A model generated the notes under the pieces. It did not search any database. It saw only the letters and a list, made by a program, of their open reading frames with translations, and was not told the origin of the DNA. From Asaia bogorensis (GTDB lineage Bacteria; Pseudomonadota; Alphaproteobacteria; Acetobacterales; Acetobacteraceae): 64,000 bases of DNA. Of this stretch, positions 20,208 to 29,005 are shown in pieces. The DNA lies in the NCBI GenBank assembly GCA_945897825.1, contig CAMDGX010000002.1, positions 40,693-104,692 on the forward strand. Direction: 5' to 3'. Within the stretch, counting starts at the first letter, position 1. Every line of letters begins with the position of its first letter. The translations under genes were made by a program, and so were the position numbers.

Positions 20208-21806
20208 ATGGAACAGCTTCGCGTCCTGATACGGCGGCAGGCCTCGGCGGCGTGGCGGTTCCGCTGGGCCATGGTGGCGTGCACCTGGATCGTCTGTGCG
20301 ATCGGCTGGGTGGCGGTGACGATGATCCCGAACCGCTACGAGGCCAGCGCTCGGCTCTACGTGGACGCCGATGCGGTGCTGACCCCCTTGCTGCGCGGCC
20401 TTGCCGTGGAGAACCATGTCAGCGGCCAGGTCGACATGCTCCAGCGGACACTGCTGAGCCGTCCCAACCTGGAGCGCCTGATCTCCAACACCGACCTCGA
20501 CCTGCAGATCTCCGGCTCGTCCGACCTGGAATCGCTCGTCCAGGGCCTGGCCAACCAGATCAGGATCACGCCGCAGACGCGCAACCTGTTCACCATCACC
20601 TATCGCAACACCAGCCCGAAACTGGCGTTCGACGTGGTGCAGACCATCCTGACGACCTTCATCGAAAGCAAGACCGGCGCCAACCGCTCCGAGATGCAGA
20701 ACGCCACGCTCTTTCTGGAGCAGCAGATCGCCGCCTATGAGCGCCAGCTGCGTGATGCGGAACGGCGGCGTGCGGATTTCCGCTCGAAATACATGGACCT
20801 GCTGCCGAACGACCTGAACGGCGTGACCCGGATGGAAACGGCGACGCAGATGGTGCGCGCGCTGCAAGGCAGCCTGCAGGACGAAACCGTGAAGCGCGAC
20901 ATGCTCCGCGCCGAGGTTGCGGCGATCCCCCCGCTGCTGGTCACCGAAACCGAGACCCAGGGGACCGGCGCGACCGGCATTCTCCGCAACCTGAGCGGCC
21001 CGGCCAAGGCGCGGCTCGACGAGGCCGAAACCGCGCTGACCGAGTTGCGCCAGCGCTACACCGACAATCACCCCGACGTGGTGTTCGCCAAGCGCCGCCT
21101 GGAAACGCTGCGCGCCACCGCGCTGCGCGAGGCGGAGCAGATGGCGCGCGAGGCGGCGGGCGCGTCCAACCCGAACGATCCCGGCGGAACCGCCCTGGGC
21201 TCGCGCAGCCGTTCGCAGCCGAACCCGGTCTATGAGCAGCTGAAGGTCCGGCTGGTCGAGACGGAGTCGGCGTTGTCGTCGCTGCAGCGGCAGCTGGCGG
21301 ACGCAACGCGCGAGCGCAACCGGCTGGAGGAGATCGCGCGCGGCGCACCGGGGTTGCAGGCCGAGTTCATGAACCTGAACCGCGACTACGACGTGTTGCG
21401 CCGCAACTACGAGGAGCTGCTGGCGCGGCGCGAATCGATGCGCATCGCCTCGGCCGCCGACGCGGATGCCGACAAGATCAAGATCCAGATCGTCGATCCG
21501 CCGCAGGTGCCGCAGAACGCGGTGGAGCCGAAGCGCGGCGTGCTGACCACGGGCGTCCTCGTGGCGGCGGTCGCGCTCGGGATCGGCCTGGCGCTGCTGC
21601 TCGCGCAGTTCGACCAGTCCTTCCATACGCTGGACGAGTTGCGCGATCTCGGCCTGCCGGTCGCCGGCAGCATCTCCATGGTCGCGGTCACGTCGCCCGG
21701 CGCGCGCATTGTCTCCGTGGTGTCGTTCACCATGGCGCTCATGATGTTGCTGGGCGTCTATACGGGCTTGCTCTACCGCCTGTTCAAGTCGGGGGGACCG
21801 CTCTAG
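20208..21806 (+). CDS. XrtA-system chain-length determinant (Wzz/PCP family)
   Basis: A 532-residue polysaccharide co-polymerase: an N-terminal membrane helix (about 25-45, TWIVCAIGWVAVTMI), a long periplasmic region rich in coiled coil (180-420), and a C-terminal helix pair (about 445-465 and 500-520). No C-terminal kinase domain is fused; the kinase is the next gene, 3 bp away. Family members control polymer length and connect polymerase to the export channel. Size and place match the PEP-CTERM chain-length protein (TIGR03007). Confidence 0.92.
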   Translation: MEQLRVLIRRQASAAWRFRWAMVACTWIVCAIGWVAVTMIPNRYEASARLYVDADAVLTPLLRGLAVENHVSGQVDMLQRTLLSRPNLERLISNTDLDLQISGSSDLESLVQGLANQIRITPQTRNLFTITYRNTSPKLAFDVVQTILTTFIESKTGANRSEMQNATLFLEQQIAAYERQLRDAERRRADFRSKYMDLLPNDLNGVTRMETATQMVRALQGSLQDETVKRDMLRAEVAAIPPLLVTETETQGTGATGILRNLSGPAKARLDEAETALTELRQRYTDNHPDVVFAKRRLETLRATALREAEQMAREAAGASNPNDPGGTALGSRSRSQPNPVYEQLKVRLVETESALSSLQRQLADATRERNRLEEIARGAPGLQAEFMNLNRDYDVLRRNYEELLARRESMRIASAADADADKIKIQIVDPPQVPQNAVEPKRGVLTTGVLVAAVALGIGLALLLAQFDQSFHTLDELRDLGLPVAGSISMVAVTSPGARIVSVVSFTMALMMLLGVYTGLLYRLFKSGGPL

Positions 21807-21809
21807 GCC

Positions 21810-22961
21810 ATGGCGAAGGGACCCGATCATCTGGCTGAACGACTCGCGGCACGCCTGGGTGGCGTTGGCGGGCTGGGCTCCAAGGCCGAGGGCGGCGAAG
21901 CGCGTCGGCCGGTGGACCAGGCAGCGGCGGGATCGCCCTTGCCCATGCCGCCCCCGGTGGGGCCGGACGCCGCACCGCCTTCCGCGCAGGACACCGCCCC
22001 CGGCATGCGCACCGACACGGGCATTGAAGCCGCGGCACCGGACGACACGGTGTCCCTGCCGCCCCCGCCCCCCGTCGCCGTGGACGACGCGGCCGCCGAG
22101 CCCGACAGGGACAGCCATGCCGGCACGCTGGTCATGGACCGTCCCGCCCGGCGCGAGTCACCGCGCGACGAGCTTGTGGCGCCGTCGCCCGGGGTAAACC
22201 TGGACACCATGGTGCCCGCGCCACTGACACTCGACCTGGTGTCGCTCGAACGCGCCGGCATGGTCGTGGGCCGCAAGGCGCGCACCCGGATCTCGGAGGA
22301 ATTCCGCGTCTCGGTCGGGCAGATCCTGCGCTCGGTGCGCGGCAGCTATACGCCCGGCCGTGGCGCCGGCAACCTCGTGATGGTGACCAGCGCGCGGCCC
22401 GGCGAAGGCAAGAGCTTCACCTCCCTGAACCTGGCCGGCAGCATCGCCCAGCACACCCAGCGCGAAGTCCTGCTCGTCGATGTCGACGCCAAGCAGAACG
22501 CGCTGTCGGACCAGCTGGGCATCGGCGACCGCCCCGGCCTGATCGACCTCGCCCTGACGCCCAGCCTGCGCATCGAGGATACCGTGGTGCGCACGGTGAT
22601 CCCCAACCTCGCCTTTCTCCCGGTGGGCGTTCGCCGCGTCGATTCGCTCGAAGGCGGCGCCGAGGGCACGGTGGCGCGGCCGATCACCGCCCTGATCGAG
22701 CGGCTCGGCCGGCGCTACGCCAACCACATCGTGATCCTCGACGCACCGCCCTGCCTGTCCACCTCGGATCCCAGCACCATCGCCCCGCTCGTCGGCCAGG
22801 TGGTGATGGTGGTGGAGGCGGAACGCACGCAACGGTCGGAGGTGCTGGCGGCACTCGACCTGATCAAGGCGTGCCCAACGATCACGCTGATGCTGAACAA
22901 GATCCGGGTCACAACCAGCTATACCTTCGGTGCGTACCACTATTTTGGTTCCTACTCCTGA
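21810..22961 (+). CDS. XrtA-associated tyrosine autokinase (BY-kinase)
   Basis: A 383-residue cytoplasmic ATPase of the CpsD/CapB type. Walker A is SARPGEGKS (Lys about 201), Walker A' LLVDVDAK, and Walker B VILDAPP. The last residues carry a tyrosine cluster (SYTFGAYHYFGSYS), the expected autophosphorylation tail. It should act with the membrane protein encoded immediately upstream to regulate polymer synthesis. Unusually, about 130 N-terminal residues form a proline-, alanine- and aspartate-rich linker before the kinase core. Confidence 0.92.
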   Translation: MAKGPDHLAERLAARLGGVGGLGSKAEGGEARRPVDQAAAGSPLPMPPPVGPDAAPPSAQDTAPGMRTDTGIEAAAPDDTVSLPPPPPVAVDDAAAEPDRDSHAGTLVMDRPARRESPRDELVAPSPGVNLDTMVPAPLTLDLVSLERAGMVVGRKARTRISEEFRVSVGQILRSVRGSYTPGRGAGNLVMVTSARPGEGKSFTSLNLAGSIAQHTQREVLLVDVDAKQNALSDQLGIGDRPGLIDLALTPSLRIEDTVVRTVIPNLAFLPVGVRRVDSLEGGAEGTVARPITALIERLGRRYANHIVILDAPPCLSTSDPSTIAPLVGQVVMVVEAERTQRSEVLAALDLIKACPTITLMLNKIRVTTSYTFGAYHYFGSYS

Positions 22962-23054
22962 GTCCACACGTTAGGATTCGGATCGAAACCCTTGGTGGTG
23001 CGGTCGATGGCGGCTGCGCCCGACGTGAGCGAGTAGAGCGCATGCGGCACGGTC

Positions 23055-24683
23055 ATGTTGAAGCCTGAAACAAAGCGCCCGCGCCGCGGTGCGAAGCGCA
23101 TGGGCCGCCTCGCGGTCGCCGCGGCAGCGGCCACCATTGCCCACAGCATCGCGGCACACGCGCAGCTGGCACCCCATCTCGGCGCGCCGGTCCAGCTGGG
23201 TGACCTCCGCCAAGCCTTCGAGCGCGCCTACGGACCGGTGGTCGCGCCGATCGACGCACGATCCTGGACCGTGACCCCGGCCATCGATGTCGAGGTGATG
23301 GCCACCGACAACAGCCAGGCGCTGGGAGTCGGCGGCGGGCGGCGCGGCTCCGAGGTGGTGACCTCAATCACCCCCAGCATCTACATCCAGGGCACGTCCC
23401 AGCGCCTCACCGGTGCGTTCGGCTACGCCCCGACATTGCGGACCTTCGCGCGTGATTCGCGCCAGAACGCCGTCGCGCACAACCTCAACGCCAACGGCCG
23501 CGCGACGATCTTCGAGGACCTGCTGTTCTTCAACGCCTCCGCCAGCATGAGCGAGTTTTCCCGCTTCGGCGGCGTCGGCCCCGGCGGCGCCGGCAACCTC
23601 GCCCGCCAGGACCGCATCCAATCCTCCAGCGTCTCGTTCGGGCCGCAGCTGCGCAAGGCCTTCGCCGACTACGGCGTGCTGGATGTCAGCCACAACCTCG
23701 GCTACCTGAACCAGACCGGCCAGGCCGCGCGGGTGAACACGCCCTTCGCGCCGGCGCTGAACACCGGCTCCACCATCACGAACACCACCCAGGCCTCCTT
23801 CACCAGCGGGCAGGAGTTCGGGCGGCTCAACTTCAGCCTGGCCACCTCGCGCATCCGCTACAACGGCCAGGGCGTGCTGAAGAACGCGCACCGCAACAGC
23901 GAAACCCTCGACCTCGGCTACGCCGTCACCCGCGAGGTGACGCTGCTGGGCATGATCGGCCACCAGGACATCCGCTACGGCGGCCTGCGGCCGATCCGCA
24001 TCAACGACTTCATCTGGAATGTCGGCGTCCGCTGGACCCCGAGCCCCGACACCTCCATGACGCTGCGCTACGGCCGGCGCGACGGCGGCGACAATTTCAG
24101 CTTCGAGGGCACCACCGCCCCCACCGCGCGAACCCGCGTCTCGGCCTCCTACTCCGAGGCCATGGCGAGCCTTGCCGACGAGCTGCAATACTCCCTCACC
24201 CGCGGCCAGGCGATCTCGCCCGGCATCGTCATCGATCCGGCGACCGGCATGCCGATCCAGGTGAACAACAACTTCGCGGGCGCCCAGGGCGGCGTGTCGC
24301 GCGTGAAGCGCTTCTCGCTCAGCGGCGTTCTGACCCAGGATATCGACGTCTACACCCTGTCGTTCAACCGCGACGAACGCCAGACGCTGAGCGCCGAGAG
24401 CGCCGGGGCGCCGCCGGCCGTCACCTGGATGACAACCACCGTTGGCTGGCAGCGGGAATTGTGGCCCGGCGTGCGCGGCAACGCCCAGGCCAGCTATGGC
24501 GAGCGTTCCTCCGCCGGCTTCGGCAACCAGGAGCTGATTACCCTCTCGGCAGGCTTGAACTGGGAGCTGTCGGAAACCTTATCGACACGTGCGAGCTATA
24601 CCTATACCCGCTCGACCTCCAACCGGGCCGGCTTCGGCTATGACGCCAACCTCCTGAGCCTTGGATTGCGCAAAAGCTTCTGA
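23055..24683 (+). CDS. XrtA-system outer-membrane beta-barrel protein (TIGR03016 type)
   Basis: A 542-residue protein with a signal peptide ending near AAHAQ (about residue 37), followed by alternating amphipathic strands and an aromatic C-terminus (LSLGLRKSF) typical of outer-membrane barrels. Gene order identifies it as the uncharacterised PEP-CTERM-associated outer-membrane protein. Its role is unknown; polymer export or surface attachment is inferred. ATG 23055 gives a long basic n-region; the ATG at 23100 is an alternative. It overlaps nothing and lies 93 bp after the kinase gene. Confidence 0.87.
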   Translation: MLKPETKRPRRGAKRMGRLAVAAAAATIAHSIAAHAQLAPHLGAPVQLGDLRQAFERAYGPVVAPIDARSWTVTPAIDVEVMATDNSQALGVGGGRRGSEVVTSITPSIYIQGTSQRLTGAFGYAPTLRTFARDSRQNAVAHNLNANGRATIFEDLLFFNASASMSEFSRFGGVGPGGAGNLARQDRIQSSSVSFGPQLRKAFADYGVLDVSHNLGYLNQTGQAARVNTPFAPALNTGSTITNTTQASFTSGQEFGRLNFSLATSRIRYNGQGVLKNAHRNSETLDLGYAVTREVTLLGMIGHQDIRYGGLRPIRINDFIWNVGVRWTPSPDTSMTLRYGRRDGGDNFSFEGTTAPTARTRVSASYSEAMASLADELQYSLTRGQAISPGIVIDPATGMPIQVNNNFAGAQGGVSRVKRFSLSGVLTQDIDVYTLSFNRDERQTLSAESAGAPPAVTWMTTTVGWQRELWPGVRGNAQASYGERSSAGFGNQELITLSAGLNWELSETLSTRASYTYTRSTSNRAGFGYDANLLSLGLRKSF

Positions 24684-24723
24684 CCGCGCCGCGACGACAT
24701 TCCAGACAGGTTTCCACCACCCC

Positions 24724-25743
24724 ATGTATGAGCGGTTCTACAATTTCACCGGCATGCCGTTCCAGCTCACGCCGGACAGCCGCTTCTTCTTCGCCAGCCG
24801 CGGCCACGGACGGGCGATCGCCCACCTGATCTATGGCCTGTCGCAAGGCGAGGGGTTCATCATTGTCACCGGCGAGGTCGGCGCCGGCAAGACCACGCTG
24901 GTGGAGCGCCTGTGGTCGGAGCTGGACCGCGAGACCTACACGCTCGCCCGCATCAACACGACGCAGGTCACCCACGACGACCTGTTCCGCCTGACCATGT
25001 CCGCCTTCGGCATCGACACCGAGGCGACCGACAAGGCGACCCTGATCCGCCTGTTCGCCGAGATGCTGGCCGAACACCGCGCCGCCGGACGGCGCTGCCT
25101 GCTGGTGGTCGACGAGGTGCAGAACCTGACCCTGGCGGCATTGGAGGAGCTGCGGATGCTCTCCAACATCACCGAGGACGGCCAGGCCTCCCTGCAGACC
25201 ATCCTGCTGGGCCAGCCGCAATTCCGCCGCAAGCTCGCCTCGCCGGACCTCGACCAGCTGCGCCAGCGCGTGCTCGCCAGCTACCATCTCGGTCCACTCT
25301 CCGAGGACGAGACGCGCGGCTACATCGAGCACCGGCTGGCCGAAGTCGGCTGGGAAGGCGACCCCTCCTGGAGCCCCGAGGCCCACACCGCCGTGTTCCG
25401 CCACACCGGCGGCATGCCGCGCCGGATCAACCGCCTCGCCGCGCGCGTGCTGCTCTATGCGGCGCTGGAGGAGGCGCACCACATCGAGGCCCGCATGGTC
25501 GATGCGACGGCCGACGAGCTGCACAACGACCTCGAGGGCGGCGGCGAGAACGTGGGCGAGACCGAGCTGGGCGCCGAGGTCATCCCGCTGCGGCCAGCCC
25601 AGGCGGTGGACAACCGCTCCCACGCCGACCTGCTGCGGCGGATCGAGGCGCTGGAGGAAACGGTGGCCCGGCGCGAGCGCGTGTTCCAGCGCCTGATGGA
25701 CGTGTTCGGCGGCTTCAGCCAGCAGCGCAGCGGCCATCCATGA
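24724..25743 (+). CDS. XrtA-associated AAA ATPase (ExeA-like, TIGR03015 type)
   Basis: A 339-residue protein beginning MYERFYNFTGMPFQLTPD, the family's standard N-terminus, which fixes the start at ATG 24724. Walker A is GEVGAGKTT (about 50-58), Walker B LLVVDEVQN (about 128), and a sensor/arginine region sits in MPRRINRLAARVLL. It resembles ExeA/GspA ATPases but lacks their C-terminal peptidoglycan-binding domain. It probably powers assembly or regulation of the polysaccharide machinery. The stop overlaps the deacetylase start (ATGA). Confidence 0.92.
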   Translation: MYERFYNFTGMPFQLTPDSRFFFASRGHGRAIAHLIYGLSQGEGFIIVTGEVGAGKTTLVERLWSELDRETYTLARINTTQVTHDDLFRLTMSAFGIDTEATDKATLIRLFAEMLAEHRAAGRRCLLVVDEVQNLTLAALEELRMLSNITEDGQASLQTILLGQPQFRRKLASPDLDQLRQRVLASYHLGPLSEDETRGYIEHRLAEVGWEGDPSWSPEAHTAVFRHTGGMPRRINRLAARVLLYAALEEAHHIEARMVDATADELHNDLEGGGENVGETELGAEVIPLRPAQAVDNRSHADLLRRIEALEETVARRERVFQRLMDVFGGFSQQRSGHP

Positions 25744-26657
25744 CCAGGGCGACACGACCGGCCATCCGCAACGCCATGACCGTGGACGTGGAGGACTATT
25801 TCCAGGTCGAGGCCTTCGCCCGCACCATCCCCCGCACCGCCTGGGACAGCTTCCCGCGCCGGGTGGAGGCGAATACCGACCGCATCCTGGAGCAGCTGGC
25901 CGGCGCCGGCGTGCGCGCCACCTTCTTCACGCTCGGCTGGGTCGCCGAACGTCATCCGGCGCTGGTCCGGCGCATCGTCGCCGGCGGGCACGAGCTGGCC
26001 AGCCACGGCCACGGCCACGCGCGGGTCGCGGCGCTGACGCAGGTGCAGTTCCACCAGGACGTGACGCGGGCCAAGCACCTGCTGGAGGATATCGGCGGCG
26101 TGGCGATCGCCGGCTACAGGGCTCCGACCTTCTCGATCGGGCCGAAAACGCCCTGGGCTTATGCCGTGCTGGCCGAGACCGGGCATCGCTACAGCTCCAG
26201 CATCTATCCGGTGCGTCACGACCTGTACGGCGCGCCCAACGCACCGCGCTTTCCGCACGCGGTCGGCGACGGCGTGCTGTGGGAGGTGCCTATGACGACG
26301 CTGCGGCTGCGTGGCCCCTGGAGCGGCGCCTCGGGCGGCCAGAACCTGCCGATTTCCGGCGGCGGCTATTTCCGCCTGTTGCCCTACGCGGTGTTCCGCC
26401 GCGGCCTGGCGGCCTTCCACGCCGCCGAGGGGCGCGGCGGCATGTTCTACACCCACCCGTGGGAGATCGATCCCGGCCAACCGCGCATCGCCGGCGCCGG
26501 GCGGCTGTCGCGCTTCCGGCACTACCTGAACCTCGGCCGCACCGCCCCACGGCTCGAGCGGCTGCTGCGCGACTTCGCCTGGGGACGCATGGACGAGGTG
26601 TTCCCCGAACTCTCCGCGCCGCCTGCTTTCCCCGGCGCTCTCGCCACGGCCGCCTGA
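25740..26657 (+). CDS. XrtA-associated polysaccharide deacetylase
   Basis: A 305-residue NodB-fold (CE4) enzyme. MTVDVEDYFQVE supplies the catalytic/metal aspartates and LASHGHGHARV the metal histidines; YRAPTFSIG is the third motif. It lacks a signal peptide, as do other members of the PEP-CTERM locus deacetylase family (TIGR03006), so it may act in the cytoplasm on lipid-linked sugars or leave by another route. The ATG overlaps the stop of the ATPase gene. A DUF3473-type C-terminal region (about 225-290) follows the NodB core. Confidence 0.93.
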   Translation: MTRATRPAIRNAMTVDVEDYFQVEAFARTIPRTAWDSFPRRVEANTDRILEQLAGAGVRATFFTLGWVAERHPALVRRIVAGGHELASHGHGHARVAALTQVQFHQDVTRAKHLLEDIGGVAIAGYRAPTFSIGPKTPWAYAVLAETGHRYSSSIYPVRHDLYGAPNAPRFPHAVGDGVLWEVPMTTLRLRGPWSGASGGQNLPISGGGYFRLLPYAVFRRGLAAFHAAEGRGGMFYTHPWEIDPGQPRIAGAGRLSRFRHYLNLGRTAPRLERLLRDFAWGRMDEVFPELSAPPAFPGALATAA

Positions 26658-26673
26658 CCGGACACGCGCTGCC

Positions 26674-27756
26674 ATGACCCTTCGCCTGCGATCGCTGGAA
26701 GGCGGCGCCGAGGATGCCAAGGCCTCGGGTGGAACCTCCCTGGATGGGGCGTGGGACAAGTTCGTGCTCGCCCATCCCGAAGGCACGTTCTTCCATCGCG
26801 CGGCCTGGCGCCACGTCATCCCGCGCGCCTTCGGCCATGCCACCCACTACACGATCGCCGAACGCGACGGCGCGGTGGTCGGCGTGCTGCCGCTGGCCCG
26901 CGTGCGCACCCGCCTGTTCGGGGATTCCCTGATTTCGGTGCCGTTCTGCGTCAATGGCGGGCCGCTTGCCGCCGACGCCGAGGCCTTCGCCGCCCTGGTC
27001 GCCCATGCCGAAGGTTTGATGCGTCGCGACCGCGTCCCCGTGCTGGAATTCCGCTTCCTGCATCCGCCCCAGGAAGGCTGGCTGGACCCGGCCGACTGGC
27101 CGGCCAAATCGGACCTCTACGTGATCTTCCGCAAACCCATCAGCGGCGACGACGAGGCCAACCTCAAGGCGATCCCGCGCAAGCAGCGCGCGATGGTGCG
27201 CAAGGGCATCGGCCTCGGCCTCACCTCGGAGATCGACCGCGACCCCGCGCGGCTGCACCGGATCTACGCCGAAAGCGTGCGCAACCTCGGCACTCCGGTG
27301 TTCTCCCGCCGCTACTTCGAGATCCTGATGGAGGCGTTCGGGCCGGATGCGGACATCGTGACCATCCTCGACGGCGAAACCCCGATCGCCTCGGTGATGA
27401 ACTTCTACTTCCGCGACGAGGTGCTGCCCTACTACGGCGGCGGCACCCTGGCGGCGCGCGACCGCTACGCCAACGACTTCATGTACTGGGAAGTGATGCG
27501 CCGGGCGGCGGCACGCGGCTTCCGGCTGTTCGATTTCGGCCGCAGCAAGGCCGGCACCGGCGCCTATTCGTTCAAGAAGAACTGGGGGTTCGAGCCCGCG
27601 CCCCTGGCCTACCGCTTCCGCCTCGCCCCCGGCGCCTCGATCCCGGACATCAACCCGCTGAACCCGAAGTACCGGATGTTCATCGCCGCCTGGAAGCGCC
27701 TGCCGCTGCCGGTCGCCAACCTGCTGGGGCCGCCGATCGTGCGCGGGCTGGGGTAG
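26674..27756 (+). CDS. FemAB-like protein of the XrtA system
   Basis: A 360-residue protein with two GNAT-like acyltransferase subdomains, as in FemAB aminoacyltransferases. Recognisable segments are VGVLPLARVRTRLFGD in the first half and YGGGTLAARDRYANDFMYW and FDFGRSKAGTGAYSFKKNW in the second. It matches the PEP-CTERM-locus FemAB family (TIGR03019), thought to transfer an amino-acyl or acyl group to an envelope substrate; no reaction is proven. It lies 16 bp after the deacetylase gene and 4 bp before the glycosyltransferase gene. Confidence 0.9.
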   Translation: MTLRLRSLEGGAEDAKASGGTSLDGAWDKFVLAHPEGTFFHRAAWRHVIPRAFGHATHYTIAERDGAVVGVLPLARVRTRLFGDSLISVPFCVNGGPLAADAEAFAALVAHAEGLMRRDRVPVLEFRFLHPPQEGWLDPADWPAKSDLYVIFRKPISGDDEANLKAIPRKQRAMVRKGIGLGLTSEIDRDPARLHRIYAESVRNLGTPVFSRRYFEILMEAFGPDADIVTILDGETPIASVMNFYFRDEVLPYYGGGTLAARDRYANDFMYWEVMRRAAARGFRLFDFGRSKAGTGAYSFKKNWGFEPAPLAYRFRLAPGASIPDINPLNPKYRMFIAAWKRLPLPVANLLGPPIVRGLG

Positions 27757-27760
27757 CGCG

Positions 27761-29005
27761 ATGCGGGAGCTGCTGTTCCTCGCGCACCGCTTTCCCTACC
27801 CGCCCGACAAGGGCGAGAAGATCCGCAGCTGGAACATGATCCGCCACTTGGCGAAATCCTGGCGCGTGCATCTCGGCTGCCTCTCCGACAACCCCGACGA
27901 CGCGCGCCACATGGACGCGGTGCGCGCGGTCTGCGGCGAGGTGGCGAGCTTCTCCGTCGTCCCGCGCACGCAGAAGCTGCGCGCCCTGGCCCGGCTGCGC
28001 CCCGGCCGGCCGCTGATGGTCGACTACTACGGCCATGCCGGCCTGGCCGCCTGGGTGCGGCGCATGCTGGCGGAACGCCCGATCGCGCTCGGCTTCGCCT
28101 ATTCCACCCCAATGGCGGACTACCTGCTCGGCACCGGCTGCCCGCTGGTGCTCGACATGGTCGATGTCGATTCCGAGAAATTCGCCGCCTATGCCGCGCA
28201 GGCCACCTGGCCGATGCGCTGGGTCTGGGCCCGCGAGGCGCACACCCTCCTGGCCTACGAGGCCCGCGCCACGCTCGCCGCCGACCTCGCCCTGCTGGTC
28301 AGCGAGGCCGAGTGCCAGCGCTTCGCCGCCCTCGCCCCGCACACCGCCGGGCGCGTCTTCGCGGTGCAGAACGGCGTCGACCTCGACTATTTCAGCCCGG
28401 CCCACAGCTTCCCGTGCCCCTGGACCGACGACGCGCCGCGCATCGTGTTCACCGGCCACATGGACTATCCGCCCAATGCCGAGGCCGCCGTGTGGTTCGC
28501 CGAGCAGGTGATGCCGCTGCTGCGCGCCCGCCATCCCGCCCCACGCCTCGCCGTGGTCGGAGCCAACCCGTTGCCATCGGTCCAGGCGCTGGCCGCGCTG
28601 CCCGACGTGCAGGTCACCGGCCGGGTGCCCGATGTGCGCCCCTGGATCGCCCATGCCGCCGTCGCCGCCGCCCCACTGCGCATCGCCCGCGGCATCCAGA
28701 ACAAGGTGCTGGAGGCGATGGCCATGGGCCGCCCGGTGGTCGCCACCCCGCAGGCCTTCGAGGGTGTGGCCGCCATGCCGGGCCGCGACCTGCTGGTCGC
28801 CGACGGGCCGGAGGCGATGGCCGAGGCGATCGGCGCGGTGCTCGATGGCCGCCACCCCGCCCTGCCCCGCGCCGCCCGCGCCGCGATGCAGGCCGGCTAC
28901 GCCTGGGATGCCGCGCTGCGCCGCCTGGATGATCTGCTGGACAGCCGGCCGAAGCTGCGGGACAACCCGCCCCTGCCGGCCCGCGCCAAGGAAACCACTG
29001 CATGA
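27761..29005 (+). CDS. XrtA-associated glycosyltransferase (GT4, TIGR03087 type)
   Basis: A 414-residue GT-B enzyme that starts RELLFLAHRFPYPPDKGEKIR, the signature of the PEP-CTERM/EpsH1-associated sugar transferase. The donor-binding half contains FTGHMDYPPNAEAAVWF and IQNKVLEAMAMGRPVVAT. It should add a sugar to the repeat unit in the cytoplasm. The start is 4 bp after the FemAB gene and the stop overlaps the exosortase ATG, so expression is coupled. It resembles the glycosyltransferase at 35114-36331, probably a paralogue. Confidence 0.92.
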   Translation: MRELLFLAHRFPYPPDKGEKIRSWNMIRHLAKSWRVHLGCLSDNPDDARHMDAVRAVCGEVASFSVVPRTQKLRALARLRPGRPLMVDYYGHAGLAAWVRRMLAERPIALGFAYSTPMADYLLGTGCPLVLDMVDVDSEKFAAYAAQATWPMRWVWAREAHTLLAYEARATLAADLALLVSEAECQRFAALAPHTAGRVFAVQNGVDLDYFSPAHSFPCPWTDDAPRIVFTGHMDYPPNAEAAVWFAEQVMPLLRARHPAPRLAVVGANPLPSVQALAALPDVQVTGRVPDVRPWIAHAAVAAAPLRIARGIQNKVLEAMAMGRPVVATPQAFEGVAAMPGRDLLVADGPEAMAEAIGAVLDGRHPALPRAARAAMQAGYAWDAALRRLDDLLDSRPKLRDNPPLPARAKETTA

